Shown one piece after another: positions 44,039 to 55,400 of a stretch of DNA of 64,000 bases. Position numbers and translations under genes: made by a program. The notes under the pieces were generated by a model, which saw only the letters and a program-made list of their open reading frames with translations, searched no databases and was not told the origin of the DNA. Source of the stretch: Uloborus plumipes (taxonomy: Eukaryota > Arthropoda > Arachnida > Araneae > Uloboridae); assembly GCA_038373865.1 (NCBI GenBank), contig JAXGGA010000023.1:408930-472929 (forward strand), written 5' to 3'. The first letter of the stretch is position 1, and each line of letters starts with the position of its first letter.

Positions 44039-44657
44039 TGTAACGAGTCCGTAGCACCTTCAACTTTCTTCAAATGAGCATTCCAATCTTGAGGAAGTAA
44101 CTATAAATTTATTTACAAGTATGTACACTATTTACAATAAGAGCAGGAAACAATTGCTAAACATCCAGCAATTAGGCAGCAAAACAGTACACTGTACTCT
44201 CAACAGTAACTCAGCACCACGTATCAAACGTGAACAGTAATTAAGCAATTACAAAAGCAAAAACAACATTCGCCCAAAGCGAATAAAAACGAGCCTCTCA
44301 ATAATCCAATCTGAGAAAAACTGACTGACTTGTGTTCAAGGCTAGCTATTTATACACGGAAAGAATTCCCGACAACTTTCTAGTAATATCTGGAATATTC
44401 CAAATCATTCATAACTTTAAACAATTCATTCAAGAAAACGCTAGAAATAAAAAGAAAAACACCACTCCGAGCGAAAATTTCTTCACGCTTATTAAAGTTA
44501 GGGCAAGTGTAAAAACTACAAAGTGTTACGGGGCCGGTATACAAGTGATAAAAGTGATATCTTCAGATACTTTTGCAACATGACGTCAGATAAAACCAAA
44601 ACTAATAAAAATGATGCAAGGCAGGAAAAACAACAACTATTTACAAGATTTGTAACA
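44039..44657 (-). repeat. 3' LTR of element E2
   Basis: 619 bp, TGTAACGAGT...TTGTAACA on the plus strand. Matches 49735-50353. Confidence 0.95.
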
Positions 44658-44917
44658 TTGCCCCCTTCCCAAGGACTGCACGTCCCGGGCAGTACAATCC
44701 CCAGAAAGGAAGCAAGGGAAAACTTACAGATACACACATTACATGATGACCAATCATAAACATGATAAACAATAACAATGAGAACATGAAAGAAACACTA
44801 ACATTGATAAAGTCACATTACAGACAATTAAAGGCAAAAGTCACATTACAGACAATTAAAGGCAAAAGTTATTTACAAAATTTACAAACAAATTACCATG
44901 GTAGCTTTACATTTAAT

Positions 44918-47900
44918 TTACGAACTATGGCCATAGTATGGGGCTAGCCGATCATAATGTACAACCCTAGGTTTTGAATGTGATGACTTCTGGATCCTCA
45001 CTACGACGTCGTTCAGCCGGTGAAGGACTGTGTAGGGTCCATCCCAATGCGACTGCAATTTGGGTGACAGACCTTTACGTCGGATGGGATTCCATAGCCA
45101 CACCTTGTCACCTTCTTGAAAGTCATGACCAGTGGACCTTGTGTCGTATCGGGTCTTCATTTTCTCCGTCGCGATGTTGATTCGCTCCCGGGCGAAGTGA
45201 TGAACGTCCTCCAACCGGGCCTGGAGATCCTGGACGTACTCCTCAGGCGATGAAGGCGCATCTGGAGGGAGACCGAAGACGAGATCACAAGGTAGCCGAA
45301 GCTCTCGGCCGAAGAGCATCTGTGATGGTGAATATCCTGTGGTCTCGTGGACAGCACTGCGGTAGGCCAGCAGGAACAGAGGAAGTTTCTTGTCCCAATC
45401 CTGTTGATTTTTGGAGACCATAAGCGAGAGATTATTAAGAATTGTCCTGTTAAATCTCTCCACCATGCCGTCCGATTGTGGGTGTAGTGGCGTCGTTCGA
45501 GTTTTCTCAATTTTGAGGATTTTACATAGGCCCTTAAATACAGCAGAGATGAAGTTTCTCCCCTGATCGGAATGGATCTGCAAGGGTGTCCCATATCTCG
45601 AGATCCAATTCTGGACTAGAGTCTCTGCTACAGTGGTAGCTTCTTGATCCGGAATGGAATATGCTTCGGGCCATTTGGTGAAATAGTCAATGGCAACGAG
45701 GATGTATTTGTTCCCATCAGTAGTTTTCGGTAGAGGACCAAGAATGTCGATCCCGATTCGTTCGAAAGGAGCTCCTACGTTGTAAAGATGTAGTTTCCCG
45801 CGGCTTCTTCTCTTCGGTCCTTTACGGGCAGCACAGGCGTCACAAGAATGACACCACTTCTCCACGTCATCCTTCGCCTTGCTCCAGAAGAAGCGCTCTC
45901 GAACCTTGTGGAGGGTTTTCAGGATACCAAAGTGTCCTCCAGTCGGACTACTGTGCAATTCCTTTAGAACGTCTGGAATTCTTGATCTGGGAATAAGTAA
46001 CTGCCATTTGAATGCTTTACCATCGTCAGATTCCCATTTCCGATACAGGACGCCATTTCGCAACTGGAGAGATTTCCATAGAGCCCAGTATCTCTTCGTT
46101 GCAGGACTGTAGATAGAAACGTCTTGCCAACTAGGTCGCCGACTGTCCTTTTCCATTAACTCTAAGATAGGCTTTAGGTCTGGGTCTTCAAGCTGATCTT
46201 TCCTAACTTGGTCGTCACTCCATGGATCAGGATCTGAAGATGATGAAGTAGCAGTAACTTGACAGGCAGTAGGGATTGTCGTCCCGTACTGTTTCTCAAT
46301 TCGGGAGCAATAATGGCAGTTCTCGGAACAAGGTCTTCTTGATAATGCGTCAGCATTCCCGTGTGACAAACCTTTTCGGTGCTTAATCTCGATGTCATAT
46401 TCCTGGAGCCGCTGTATCCACCTGGCTACCTGGCCCTCTGGATTCTTGAAATTCAAAAGCCAAGTTAAAGAGGCATGATCGGTTCGGAGCAGGAATTTAC
46501 GGCCGTAGAGGTAATGATGGAAATGCTCTACAGCTTTAACTATGGCGAGCAATTCCTTTCTCGTGACACAATAGTTTCGCTCCGATTTGGACAAGCATTT
46601 GCTCCAGTAAGCGATGACATGTTCGTTACCGTCTATTTCTTGAGATAAAACAGCTCCAACGCTCTCGTGGCTCGCATCAGTGTCAAGTATGAAGGATTTT
46701 TCAGGCTGAGGATAAGCGAGAATAGGCGTTGATGTTAAGGCCTCCTTCAGCTGTAGAAATGCATCCTCGCATTCTTTGGACCATTCAAATTTTTGTTTGC
46801 TCTCCGTCAGCTTATGCAAAGGTCGTGCAATGTTGGAAAAACCCTTCACAAACTTCCTGTAGTACGTGCAGAGCCCCAGGAAACTTCGCAGCTGATGGAC
46901 ATTTTCGGGGCGGCTCCAATTCTTGACTGCAGATACCTTATCTGGATCTGTTCTTACACCCTCAGAAGAGATAATGTGACCAAGGTAGTTCACCTCACGG
47001 CGGAACAAATTACATTTGGACGGGCTTAACTTCAAGTTGGCTTCCTTAAGCTTCTGCAGCACCTTCCTAAGATTAGCCAAATGTTCCTCAAAACTGCGTC
47101 CTATGATGATAATGTCGTCCAAGTAGACAAGACAGGATTCATAAGACAGTCCTCGTAACACTGATTCCATAAGACGCTCGAACGTGGCTGGAGCATTGCA
47201 GAGGCCGAAGGGCATCACTTTAAACTGCCACAAGCCTTGTCCGGTTGTAAACGCCGTCTTCTCTCGGTCGTCGGGGTGTATCTCCACCTGCCAGTAGCCG
47301 CTCTTCAAATCCAGGGTCGAAAACCACTTGTGTCCGGAAAGGGTGTCCAGAGTGTCATCGATCCGTGGAAGAGGGTAACTGTCCTTTTTGGTGATGTCAT
47401 TCAGGCGTCGGTAGTCAACACAAAATCTGGTGGAGCCGTCTTTCTTTCGGACCAAGACGATAGGGGATGCCCAAGGACTGGATGAGGGTTCGATGACGTC
47501 ATTCTCCTGCATCTCTTTTACGAGGATCTCAACCTCTTCCTTCTTGGCGAACGGTAGTCGTCTTGGATGCTGCTTGATAGGGGGATGATCTCCAGTGTCG
47601 ATCCTATGCTGCGCTAAACTCGTGCGACCAACATCTTCGGGTGTAGATGAAAACACCTGCTTGAAGTCGTCCACCAACTTTTCCGCAGCGTATCTTTGAT
47701 CCTTCGATAATGCTGCACTCCCAATTAATTTCGAAGTCAAGGATTCGGAAGACACAGTCTCGGAGGAATCAATTCTTCTGATGATGCAGTTTACGGGAGT
47801 ACAAGTTGCCAACACTTCTCCTTTCTTAATATTCCTCGGTCTTTCACTTACATTGGCAACTCTCACAGGAACTGCATTCCTTGAAAGGTCCACAAGCGTA

Positions 47901-49561
47901 GACGCCACTAGTACTCGTTTTGGGCTATTACTCTGGTTAGGATATTCAATTAGGCCGAATTTAAAACTGTTATTTTCCTTGATGGAGCCAGGTATTAGTA
48001 CTTCTGATCTAGAGGGAATCGATAAATCTGTTTGGGCTATTATTTGATGAGCGGATTTTAAGTTATTTTCGGTATTGAAAATCACTATGTCTTCCCTCAT
48101 CGAGTGCAGCTCATTATTTTTAAAGTCAATAGAAAAATCAAATTTTCTCAAAAAGTCCAGTCCGAGAATGAAGGGATCTGTAATGTCAGCTACGAATGCC
48201 GTGTGATGGTAAGTGGCACTCCCGAACATTATTTCTAAGTTCACTTTTCCTTCAATCTTGATTTTGTCACCTGTCACAGTTTGAAGAGTAACGCAGGGCG
48301 GCGTCCATAAGATCTTGAGACCAAATTGATGAGCCACATCAGTCTTAATAATGGTAACGTTGGCTCCTGTGTCCACAATCATTTCGCAGGGAAACCCATT
48401 CACATAAGCGTAAATGAAGAGTCCGTTGCAGCCGCCACTTCTTGGGGAAATCTGGAAAACTTTTTGAGACTTCTTCTTTTCTTGGCGAGCTTCGCAGTTC
48501 TTTCGTACGTGGCCCTCACCGCCACATTTCCAGCACTTCAGTGGTTGTTTACTTTGGTCCTTGTGAGCCGTAATCTTCTTCAGGGTCCCCGAGAGCTCTT
48601 GGATTTGTCGCTTAATTTCCAAGAGACAAGTTGAGTTCGAATCCGGAGCACTCACTTCCACGCCCCTGATTGAATGGCGATCCTTGCGGGACGTTTGCTG
48701 TGCAGCCTCGAACTTCATTGCGTAGACCAGACCGGATTTAAGATCTTTAATGTCCGCCATCCGGAGAGCCGTCTGAATTTCTGGATTTCGCACTCCATCT
48801 ATGAAGTAGTTCAGGGCCAGGCTATCGCGAACACCCGAAGGACAATCCGAGAAGGCGAGATGGGAAAGCCTCTCAACGTCTGCTGCAAAAACTTGTAGAG
48901 TCTCTCCAGCCCTCTGGAGTCTGGATTTCAGCTGGAGTTGGCTGAACTCTTTTTGGCATGCTTCGCCAAAGCGAAGCTCCAAGGCCGATGATAAGGCATC
49001 GAAGTCGCGGTGCTTGTCCTCTGGGAAGGTCTGTAGTATGTCGGCTGCATCCCCTCTCAGCGAGGCTGCAAGGTGACAGGCTTTCGTGGAAGAGTCCCAG
49101 GAGTTTGCTTCTGCAACGATGAGGAACTGCTTCTTGTAAATATTCCACGAGGTCTTCCCGTCAAACGTGGCCAGTTTGATGGATGGACGAGAAGTTCCAG
49201 CTGCAGCTACACAGTCACTTGAGTTGTTGCAGGATGCTGATAACTTTGATTCAAGTTCTTTAATTTTCTTTTCCACATGGTTTTCTACTGTGGTGATTCG
49301 ATCTTCTAGAGCCTCCACTTTATTTTCCATGTTGGTAAATTTAGTTTCCACCAAACTTTTCATTGACGTTAAATCGCTTTTAATTTCTTCAGCTAGATCA
49401 TTTTTCAATTGTTCTTGATTAGTTGCCAGATCAATTTTTAATTGTTCTTGATTCGCAGCCATGTCAGTTTTTAATTGTTCTTGATTCGCAGCCATGTCAT
49501 TTTTTAATTGTTCTTGATTCGCAGCCATGTCATTTTTTAATTGTTCTTGATTAGTAGCCAT
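44918..49561 (-). CDS. gag-pol: Gag-Pol polyprotein of element E2 in one frame
   Basis: 1547 residues. The N-terminus has four to five 11-residue repeats of the type AANQEQLKNDM and a coiled-coil stretch. The Gag core FDGKTSWNIYKKQFLIVAEA and knuckle CWKCGGEGHVRKNC (CCHC) follow, then protease IVDTGANVTII, reverse transcriptase YLDDIIIIG, RNase H LDTDASHESVGAVL, integrase HHCC block (GGHFGILKTLHKVRERFFW to CDACAARK) and catalytic IGIDILG, HSDQGRNF, DGMVERFNR. Gag and Pol are fused without stop or shift. The likely true Gag start upstream (MVITRAM, about 49629) is separated by a one-base T-run expansion (49595-49601), so this start is provisional. Confidence 0.93.
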   Translation of the reverse strand: MATNQEQLKNDMAANQEQLKNDMAANQEQLKTDMAANQEQLKIDLATNQEQLKNDLAEEIKSDLTSMKSLVETKFTNMENKVEALEDRITTVENHVEKKIKELESKLSASCNNSSDCVAAAGTSRPSIKLATFDGKTSWNIYKKQFLIVAEANSWDSSTKACHLAASLRGDAADILQTFPEDKHRDFDALSSALELRFGEACQKEFSQLQLKSRLQRAGETLQVFAADVERLSHLAFSDCPSGVRDSLALNYFIDGVRNPEIQTALRMADIKDLKSGLVYAMKFEAAQQTSRKDRHSIRGVEVSAPDSNSTCLLEIKRQIQELSGTLKKITAHKDQSKQPLKCWKCGGEGHVRKNCEARQEKKKSQKVFQISPRSGGCNGLFIYAYVNGFPCEMIVDTGANVTIIKTDVAHQFGLKILWTPPCVTLQTVTGDKIKIEGKVNLEIMFGSATYHHTAFVADITDPFILGLDFLRKFDFSIDFKNNELHSMREDIVIFNTENNLKSAHQIIAQTDLSIPSRSEVLIPGSIKENNSFKFGLIEYPNQSNSPKRVLVASTLVDLSRNAVPVRVANVSERPRNIKKGEVLATCTPVNCIIRRIDSSETVSSESLTSKLIGSAALSKDQRYAAEKLVDDFKQVFSSTPEDVGRTSLAQHRIDTGDHPPIKQHPRRLPFAKKEEVEILVKEMQENDVIEPSSSPWASPIVLVRKKDGSTRFCVDYRRLNDITKKDSYPLPRIDDTLDTLSGHKWFSTLDLKSGYWQVEIHPDDREKTAFTTGQGLWQFKVMPFGLCNAPATFERLMESVLRGLSYESCLVYLDDIIIIGRSFEEHLANLRKVLQKLKEANLKLSPSKCNLFRREVNYLGHIISSEGVRTDPDKVSAVKNWSRPENVHQLRSFLGLCTYYRKFVKGFSNIARPLHKLTESKQKFEWSKECEDAFLQLKEALTSTPILAYPQPEKSFILDTDASHESVGAVLSQEIDGNEHVIAYWSKCLSKSERNYCVTRKELLAIVKAVEHFHHYLYGRKFLLRTDHASLTWLLNFKNPEGQVARWIQRLQEYDIEIKHRKGLSHGNADALSRRPCSENCHYCSRIEKQYGTTIPTACQVTATSSSSDPDPWSDDQVRKDQLEDPDLKPILELMEKDSRRPSWQDVSIYSPATKRYWALWKSLQLRNGVLYRKWESDDGKAFKWQLLIPRSRIPDVLKELHSSPTGGHFGILKTLHKVRERFFWSKAKDDVEKWCHSCDACAARKGPKRRSRGKLHLYNVGAPFERIGIDILGPLPKTTDGNKYILVAIDYFTKWPEAYSIPDQEATTVAETLVQNWISRYGTPLQIHSDQGRNFISAVFKGLCKILKIEKTRTTPLHPQSDGMVERFNRTILNNLSLMVSKNQQDWDKKLPLFLLAYRSAVHETTGYSPSQMLFGRELRLPCDLVFGLPPDAPSSPEEYVQDLQARLEDVHHFARERINIATEKMKTRYDTRSTGHDFQEGDKVWLWNPIRRKGLSPKLQSHWDGPYTVLHRLNDVVVRIQKSSHSKPRVVHYDRLAPYYGHSS

Positions 49562-49712
49562 GTCATTTTTAACAGCGTTGATCGCATCAAGGAGTTTTTT
49601 TCAGTTGTTCATCCATTGCTCGAGTAATTACCATAAAATTCCGAAGTCGAAAAGTCCGCAGGAAGAAAAGTCCAAGTTCACAAATAATAATTCCAAGAAA
49701 GTCCTTGAAGAT

Positions 49713-49730
49713 GCCCCACGTTGGGCGCCA
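49713..49730 (-). promoter_or_regulatory. primer-binding site of E2 (tRNA-Lys)
   Basis: On the minus strand TGGCGCCCAACGTGGGGC, four bases after the 5' LTR. It is complementary to the 3' end of arthropod tRNA-Lys(CUU) as I recall it. Confidence 0.85.
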
Positions 49731-49734
49731 AAAT

Positions 49735-50353
49735 TGTAACGAGTCCGTAGCACCTTCAACTTTCTTCAAATGAGCATTCCAATCTTGAGGAAGTAACTAT
49801 AAATTTATTTACAAGTATGTACACTATTTACAATAAGAGCAGGAAACAATTGCTAAACATCCAGCAATTAGGCAGCAAAACAGTACACTGTACTCTCAAC
49901 AGTAACTCAGCACCACGTATCAAACGTGAACAGTAATTAAGCAATTACAAAAGCAAAAACAACATTCGCCCAAAGCGAATAAAAACGAGCCTCTCAATAA
50001 TCCAATCTGAGAAAAACTGACTGACTTGTGTTCAAGGCTAGCTATTTATACACGGAAAGAATTCCCGACAACTTTCTAGTAATATCTGGAATATTCCAAA
50101 TCATTCATAACTTTAAACAATTCATTCAAGAAAACGCTAGAAATAAAAAGAAAAACACCACTCCGAGCGAAAATTTCTTCACGCTTATTAAAGTTAGGGC
50201 AAGTGTAAAAACTACAAAGTGTTACGGGGCCGGTATACAAGTGATAAAAGTGATATCTTCAGATACTTTTGCAACATGACGTCAGATAAAACCAAAACTA
50301 ATAAAAATGATGCAAGGCAGGAAAAACAACAACTATTTACAAGATTTGTAACA
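49735..50353 (-). repeat. 5' LTR of element E2
   Basis: 619 bp; contains TATAAATA on the minus strand in CCGTGTATAAATAGCTAGCC, the expected promoter. Confidence 0.95.
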
Positions 50354-50357
50354 ATAT

Positions 50358-50967
50358 TGTTACAAATCTTGTAAATAGTTGTTGTTTTTCCTGCCTTGCA
50401 TCATTTTCATTAGTTTTGGTTTTATCTGACGTCATGTTGCAAAAGTATCTGAAGATATCACCTTTATCACTAGTATACCGGCCCCGTAACACTTTGTAGT
50501 TTTTACACTTGCCCTAACTTTAATAAGCGTGAAGACATTTAGCGTGGTTTTTTTCTTATCGCTAGAATTTGTGAATGGATTACGTAATGTTAGGAATGAA
50601 ACAAAATATTCCAGCTTTTTCTCGAATATTGTGGACAATTCTTTCCGTGTATAAATAGCTGGCCTTGAACACAAGTCAGTCAGTTCATTTCAGATTTGAT
50701 TCTGGTGACTCGTTTTATTCGCTTTTTGCTTGGGCGAATGTTGTTTTTGCTTTTGTAATTTCTTAATTACTGTTCACGTTAGATACGTGGTGCTGATTTA
50801 CTGTTGAGAGTACAGTGTACTGTTTGTTGCCTAATTGCTGGATGTTTAGCAATTGTTTCCTGCTCATATTGTAAATAGTGTATATACGTGTAAATAAATT
50901 TATAGTTACTTCCTCAAGATTGGACTGCTCATTTGAAGAAAGTTGAAGGTGCTACGAACTCGTTACA
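50358..50967 (+). repeat. 5' LTR of element E3
   Basis: 610 bp, TGTTACAAAT...CTCGTTACA. Contains the core promoter and an AATAAA signal at 50893-50898. Confidence 0.95.
50650..50681 (+). promoter_or_regulatory. LTR core promoter of E3
   Basis: TATAAATA at 50650-50657, followed about 26 bp later by TCAGTCAG, which fits the arthropod initiator TCAGT. Transcription start (R region) probably near 50678; inferred from motif spacing. Confidence 0.6.
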
Positions 50968-50971
50968 ATTT

Positions 50972-50989
50972 TGGCGCCCAACGTGGGGC
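50972..50989 (+). promoter_or_regulatory. primer-binding site of E3 (tRNA-Lys)
   Basis: TGGCGCCCAACGTGGGGC four bases after the LTR; same site as in E2. Confidence 0.88.
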
Positions 50990-51064
50990 ATCTTCAAGGA
51001 CTTTCTTGGAACTTTCTGTGAACTTGGACTTTTCTTCCTGAGGACTTTTTGGCTTCAGAATTTT

Positions 51065-52369
51065 ATGGTGATTACTCGAGCAATGGAGGAACAACTGAAA
51101 AAACTCCTTGATGCGATCAACGCTGTTAAAAGTGACATGACTGCGAATCAAGAACAATTAAAAAATGATTTAACCGCTAGCATAACTTCAAGTCAAGAAG
51201 AAATCAAGAATGATATGGCGACTCTGGCTACTAATCAAGAACAGTTAAAAAATGATCTGGCTACTAATCAAGAACAATTAAAGAGTGATTTAACTGCTAG
51301 CATAACTTCAAGTCAAGAAGAAATTAAGAGCGATCTAACGTCAATGAAAAGTTTGGTGGAAACTAAATTTATCAACATGGAAAATAAAGTGGAGGCTCTA
51401 GACGATCGAATCACCACAGTAGAAAACCATGTGGAAAATAAAATTAAAGAACTTGAATCAAAGTTATCAGGATCCTGCAACAACTCAGACAGCGCTGAGA
51501 ATCTAATCTCCACAGTAGAAAACCATGTGGAAAAGAAAATTAAAGAACTTGAATCAAAGTTATCAGCATCCTGCAACAACTCAAGTGACTGTGTAGCTGC
51601 AGCTGGAACTTCTCGTCCATCCATCAAACTGGCCACGTTCGACGGGAAGACCTCGTGGAATATTTACAAGAAGCAGTTCCTCATCGTTGCAGAAGCAAAC
51701 TCCTGGGACTCTTCCACGAAAGCCTGTCAACTTGCAGCCTCGCTGAGAGGGGATGCAGCTGATATACTACAGACCTTCCCAGAGGACAAGCACCATGACT
51801 TTGAAGCCTTATCATCGGCCTTGGAGCTTCGCTTTGGCGAATCCTGCCAAAAAGAATTCAGCCAACTTCAGCTCAAATCCCGACTCCAGAGGGCTGGAGA
51901 GACTTTTCAAGTTTTTGCAGCAGACGTTGAGAGGCTTTCCCATCTCGCCTTCTCGGACTGTCCTTCGAGTGTTCGCGATAGCCTGGCCCTGAACTACTTT
52001 ATAGACGGAGTGCGAAGTCCGGAAATTCAGACGGCTCTCCGGATGGCGGACATCAAAGATCTTAAATCCGGTCTGGTCTACGCAATGAAATTCGAGGCTG
52101 CACAACAAACGTCCCGCAAGGATCGTCATTCAATCAGGGGCTTGGAAGTGAGTGCCCAGGACTCGAACTCAACTCGTCTCTCGGAAATTGAGCGACAAAT
52201 CAAAGAGATGTCGGGGACCCTGAAGAAGATTACGGCTCACAAAGACCAAAGTAAACAACCACTGAAGTGCTGGAAATGTGGCTGTGAGGGCCACGTACGA
52301 AGGAACTGCGAAGCCCGCCAAGAAACAAGAAGGAAGGGTACCTCTTCCTCTCCAGCTCAGGAAAACTAA
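51065..52369 (+). CDS. gag: Gag of element E3
   Basis: About 434 residues from MVITRAMEEQLKKLLDA to the TAA after AQEN. The frame is open further back through the primer site into the LTR (to an ATG at 50933), but the start at 51065 is the first after the primer site. The N-terminus is a long predicted coiled coil with repeats of NQEQLKNDL and SITSSQEEIK and a duplicated block ENHVEKKIKELESKLS. It ends with a CCHC knuckle CWKCGCEGHVRRNC. Unlike E2, a roughly 80-bp extra segment after the knuckle brings in a stop. Confidence 0.88.
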   Translation: MVITRAMEEQLKKLLDAINAVKSDMTANQEQLKNDLTASITSSQEEIKNDMATLATNQEQLKNDLATNQEQLKSDLTASITSSQEEIKSDLTSMKSLVETKFINMENKVEALDDRITTVENHVENKIKELESKLSGSCNNSDSAENLISTVENHVEKKIKELESKLSASCNNSSDCVAAAGTSRPSIKLATFDGKTSWNIYKKQFLIVAEANSWDSSTKACQLAASLRGDAADILQTFPEDKHHDFEALSSALELRFGESCQKEFSQLQLKSRLQRAGETFQVFAADVERLSHLAFSDCPSSVRDSLALNYFIDGVRSPEIQTALRMADIKDLKSGLVYAMKFEAAQQTSRKDRHSIRGLEVSAQDSNSTRLSEIERQIKEMSGTLKKITAHKDQSKQPLKCWKCGCEGHVRRNCEARQETRRKGTSSSPAQEN

Positions 52370-52482
52370 GCTATGGCAATCTCGCGGGGCGGAGGTCGCC
52401 AAATTGCAATGAGCCCCATCCCAAAGTTTTCCAGATTTTTTCAAGAAGTGGCGGCTGCAACGGACTCTTCATTTACGCATAT

Positions 52483-55400
52483 GTGAATGGGTTTCCCTGC
52501 GAAATGATTGTGGACACAGGAGCCAACGTTACCATCATTAGGACTGATGTGGCTCATCAATTTGGACTCAAGATCTTATGGACGCCGCCCTGCGTCACTC
52601 TCCAAACTGTGACAGGTGACAAAATCGAGATTGAAGGAAAAGTGAACTTAGAAATAATGTTCGGAAGCGCCACTTACCATCACACGGCATTCGTCGCTGA
52701 CATTACAGATCCCTTCATTCTCGGACTGGACTTTTTAAGAAAATTTAATTTTTCTATTGACTTTAAAAATAAGGAGTTGCACTCGATGAGGGAAGACATA
52801 GTAATTTTCAATACCGAAAATAACTTAAAATCTGCTCAACAAATAATAGCCCAAACTGATTCACTGATTCCATCTAGATCAGAAGTACTAATACCTGGCT
52901 CCATCAAGGAAAACAATAGCTTTAAATTCGGCCTTATTGAATATCCTAACCAGAACAATAGCCCAAAAGGAGTACTAGTGGCATCTACGCTTGTTGACCT
53001 TTCAAGGAATGCAGTTCCTGTGAGAGTCGCCAATGTAAGTGAAAGACCGAGGAATATCAAGAAAGGAGAAGTGTTGGCAACTTGTACTCCCGTAAACTGC
53101 ATCATCAGAAGAATTGATTCCCCCGAGGCTGTGTCTTCCGAGTCCTTGACTTCGAAATTAATTGGGAGTGCACCATTATCGAAGGATCAAAGATACGCTG
53201 CGGAAAAATTGGTGGACAACTTCAAGCAGGTGTTTTCATCTACATCCGAGGATGTTGGTCGCACGAGTTTGACGCAGCATAGGATCGACACTGGAGATCA
53301 TCCCCCTATCAAGCAGCATCCAAGACGACTACCGTTCGCCAAGAAGGAAGAGGTCGAGATCCTCTTGAAAGAGATGCAGGAGAATGACGTCATCGAACCC
53401 TCATCCAGTCCTTGGGCATCCCCTATCGTCTTGGTCCGTAAGAAGGACGGCTCCACCAGATTTTGTGTTGATTACCGACGCCTGAATGACATCACCAAGA
53501 AGGACAGTTACCCTCTTCCACGGATCGATGACACTCTGGATACCCTTTCCGGACACAAGTGGTTTTCGACCCTGGATCTAAAGAGCGGCTACTGGCAGGT
53601 GGAGATACACCCCGACGACCGAGAGAAGACGGCGTTTACAACCGGACAAGGCTTGTGGCAGTTTAAAGTGATGCCGTTCGGCCTCTGCAATGCACCAGCC
53701 ACGTTCGAGCGTCTTATGGAGTCAGTGTTACGAGGACTTTCTTATGAATCCTGTCTTGTCTACTTGGACGACATCATCATCATAGGACGCAGTTTTGAGG
53801 AACATTTGGCTAATCTTAGGAAGGTGCTGCAAAAGCTTAAGGAAGCCAACCTGAAGTTAAGCCCGTCCAAGTGTAATCTGTTCCGCCGTGAGGTGAACTA
53901 CCTTGGTCACATAATCTCTTCAGAGGGTGTACGAACAGATCCAGATAAGGTATCCGCAGTCAAGAATTGGAGCCGCCCCGAAAATGTCCATCAGCTGCGA
54001 AGTTTCCTGGGGCTCTGCACGTACTACAGGAAGTTTGTAAAGGGTTTTTCCAATATTGCACGACCTTTGCATAAGCTGACGGAGAGCAAACAAAAATTTG
54101 AATGGTCCAAAGAATGCGAGGATGCATTTCTACAGCTGAAGGAGGCTTTAACATCAACGCCAATTCTCTCTTATCCTCAGCCTGAAAAACCCTTCATACT
54201 TGACACTGATGCGAGCCACGAGAGCGTTGGAGCTGTGTTATCTCAAGAAATTGACGGGAACGAACATGTCATCGCTTACTGGAGCAAATGCTTATCCAAG
54301 TCGGAGCGAAATTATTGTGTCACGAGAAAGGAATTGCTCGCCATAGTTAAAGCTGTAGAACATTTCCATCATTACCTCTACGGCCGTAAATTCCTGCTCC
54401 GGACCGATCATGCCTCTTTAACTTGGCTTTTGAATTTCAAGAATCCAGAGGGCCAGGTAGCCAGGTGGATACAGCGGCTCCAGGAATATGACATCGAGAT
54501 TAAGCACCGAAAAGGTTTGTCACACGGTAATGCTGACGCATTATCAAGAAGACCTTGTTCCGAGAACTGCCATTATTGCTCCCGAATAGAGAAACAGTAC
54601 GGGACGACAATTCCTACTGCCTGTCAAGTTACTGCTACTTCATCATCTTCAGATCCTGATCCATGGAGTGACGACCAAGTAAGAAAAGATCAACTTGAAG
54701 ACCCAGACCTAAAGCCTATCATAGAGTTAATGGAAAAGGACAGTCGGCGACCTAGCTGGCAAGACATTTCTATCTACAGTCCTGCAACGAAAAGATACTG
54801 GGCTCTATGGAAATCTCTCCAGTTGCGAAATGGCGTCCTGTATCGGAAATGGGAATCTGACGATGGTAAAGCATTCAAATGGCAGTTACTCCTTCCCAGA
54901 TCAAGAATTCCAGACGTTCTAAAGGAATTGCACAGTAGTCCGACTGGAGGACACTTTGGTATCCTGAAAACCCTCCACAAGGTTCGAGAGCGCTTCTTCT
55001 GGAGCAAGGCGAAGGATGACGTGGAGAAGTGGTGTCATTCTTGTGACGCCTGTGCTGCCCGTAAAGGACCGAAGAGAAGAAGCCGCGGGAAGCTACATCT
55101 TTACAATGTAGGAGCTCCTTTCGAACGAATCGGGATCGACATTCTTGGTCCTCTACCGAAAACTACTGATGGGAACAAATACATCCTTGTTGCCATTGAC
55201 TATTTCACTAAATGGCCCGAAGCATATTCCATTCCGGATCAAGAAGCTACCACTGTAGCAGAGACTCTAGTCCAGCATTGGATCTCGAGATATGGGACAC
55301 CTTTACAGATCCATTCTGACCAGGGAAGGAACTTCATCTCTGCTGTGTTTAAGGGCCTATGTAAAATCCTCAAAATTGAGAAAACTCGAACGACACCACT

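Larger units (their letters stand above)
44039..50353 (-). mobile_element. Gypsy-class LTR retrotransposon E2
   Basis: 6315 bp, minus strand, LTRs of 619 bp at 44039-44657 and 49735-50353 that look identical by eye. Flanked by ATAT (44035-44038 and 50354-50357). The primer-binding site is complementary to tRNA-Lys; the purine tract GGGAAGGGGGCAA lies before the 3' LTR (44658-44670 inverted). Related to E3 but with a clearly different part of the LTR. Confidence 0.95.
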
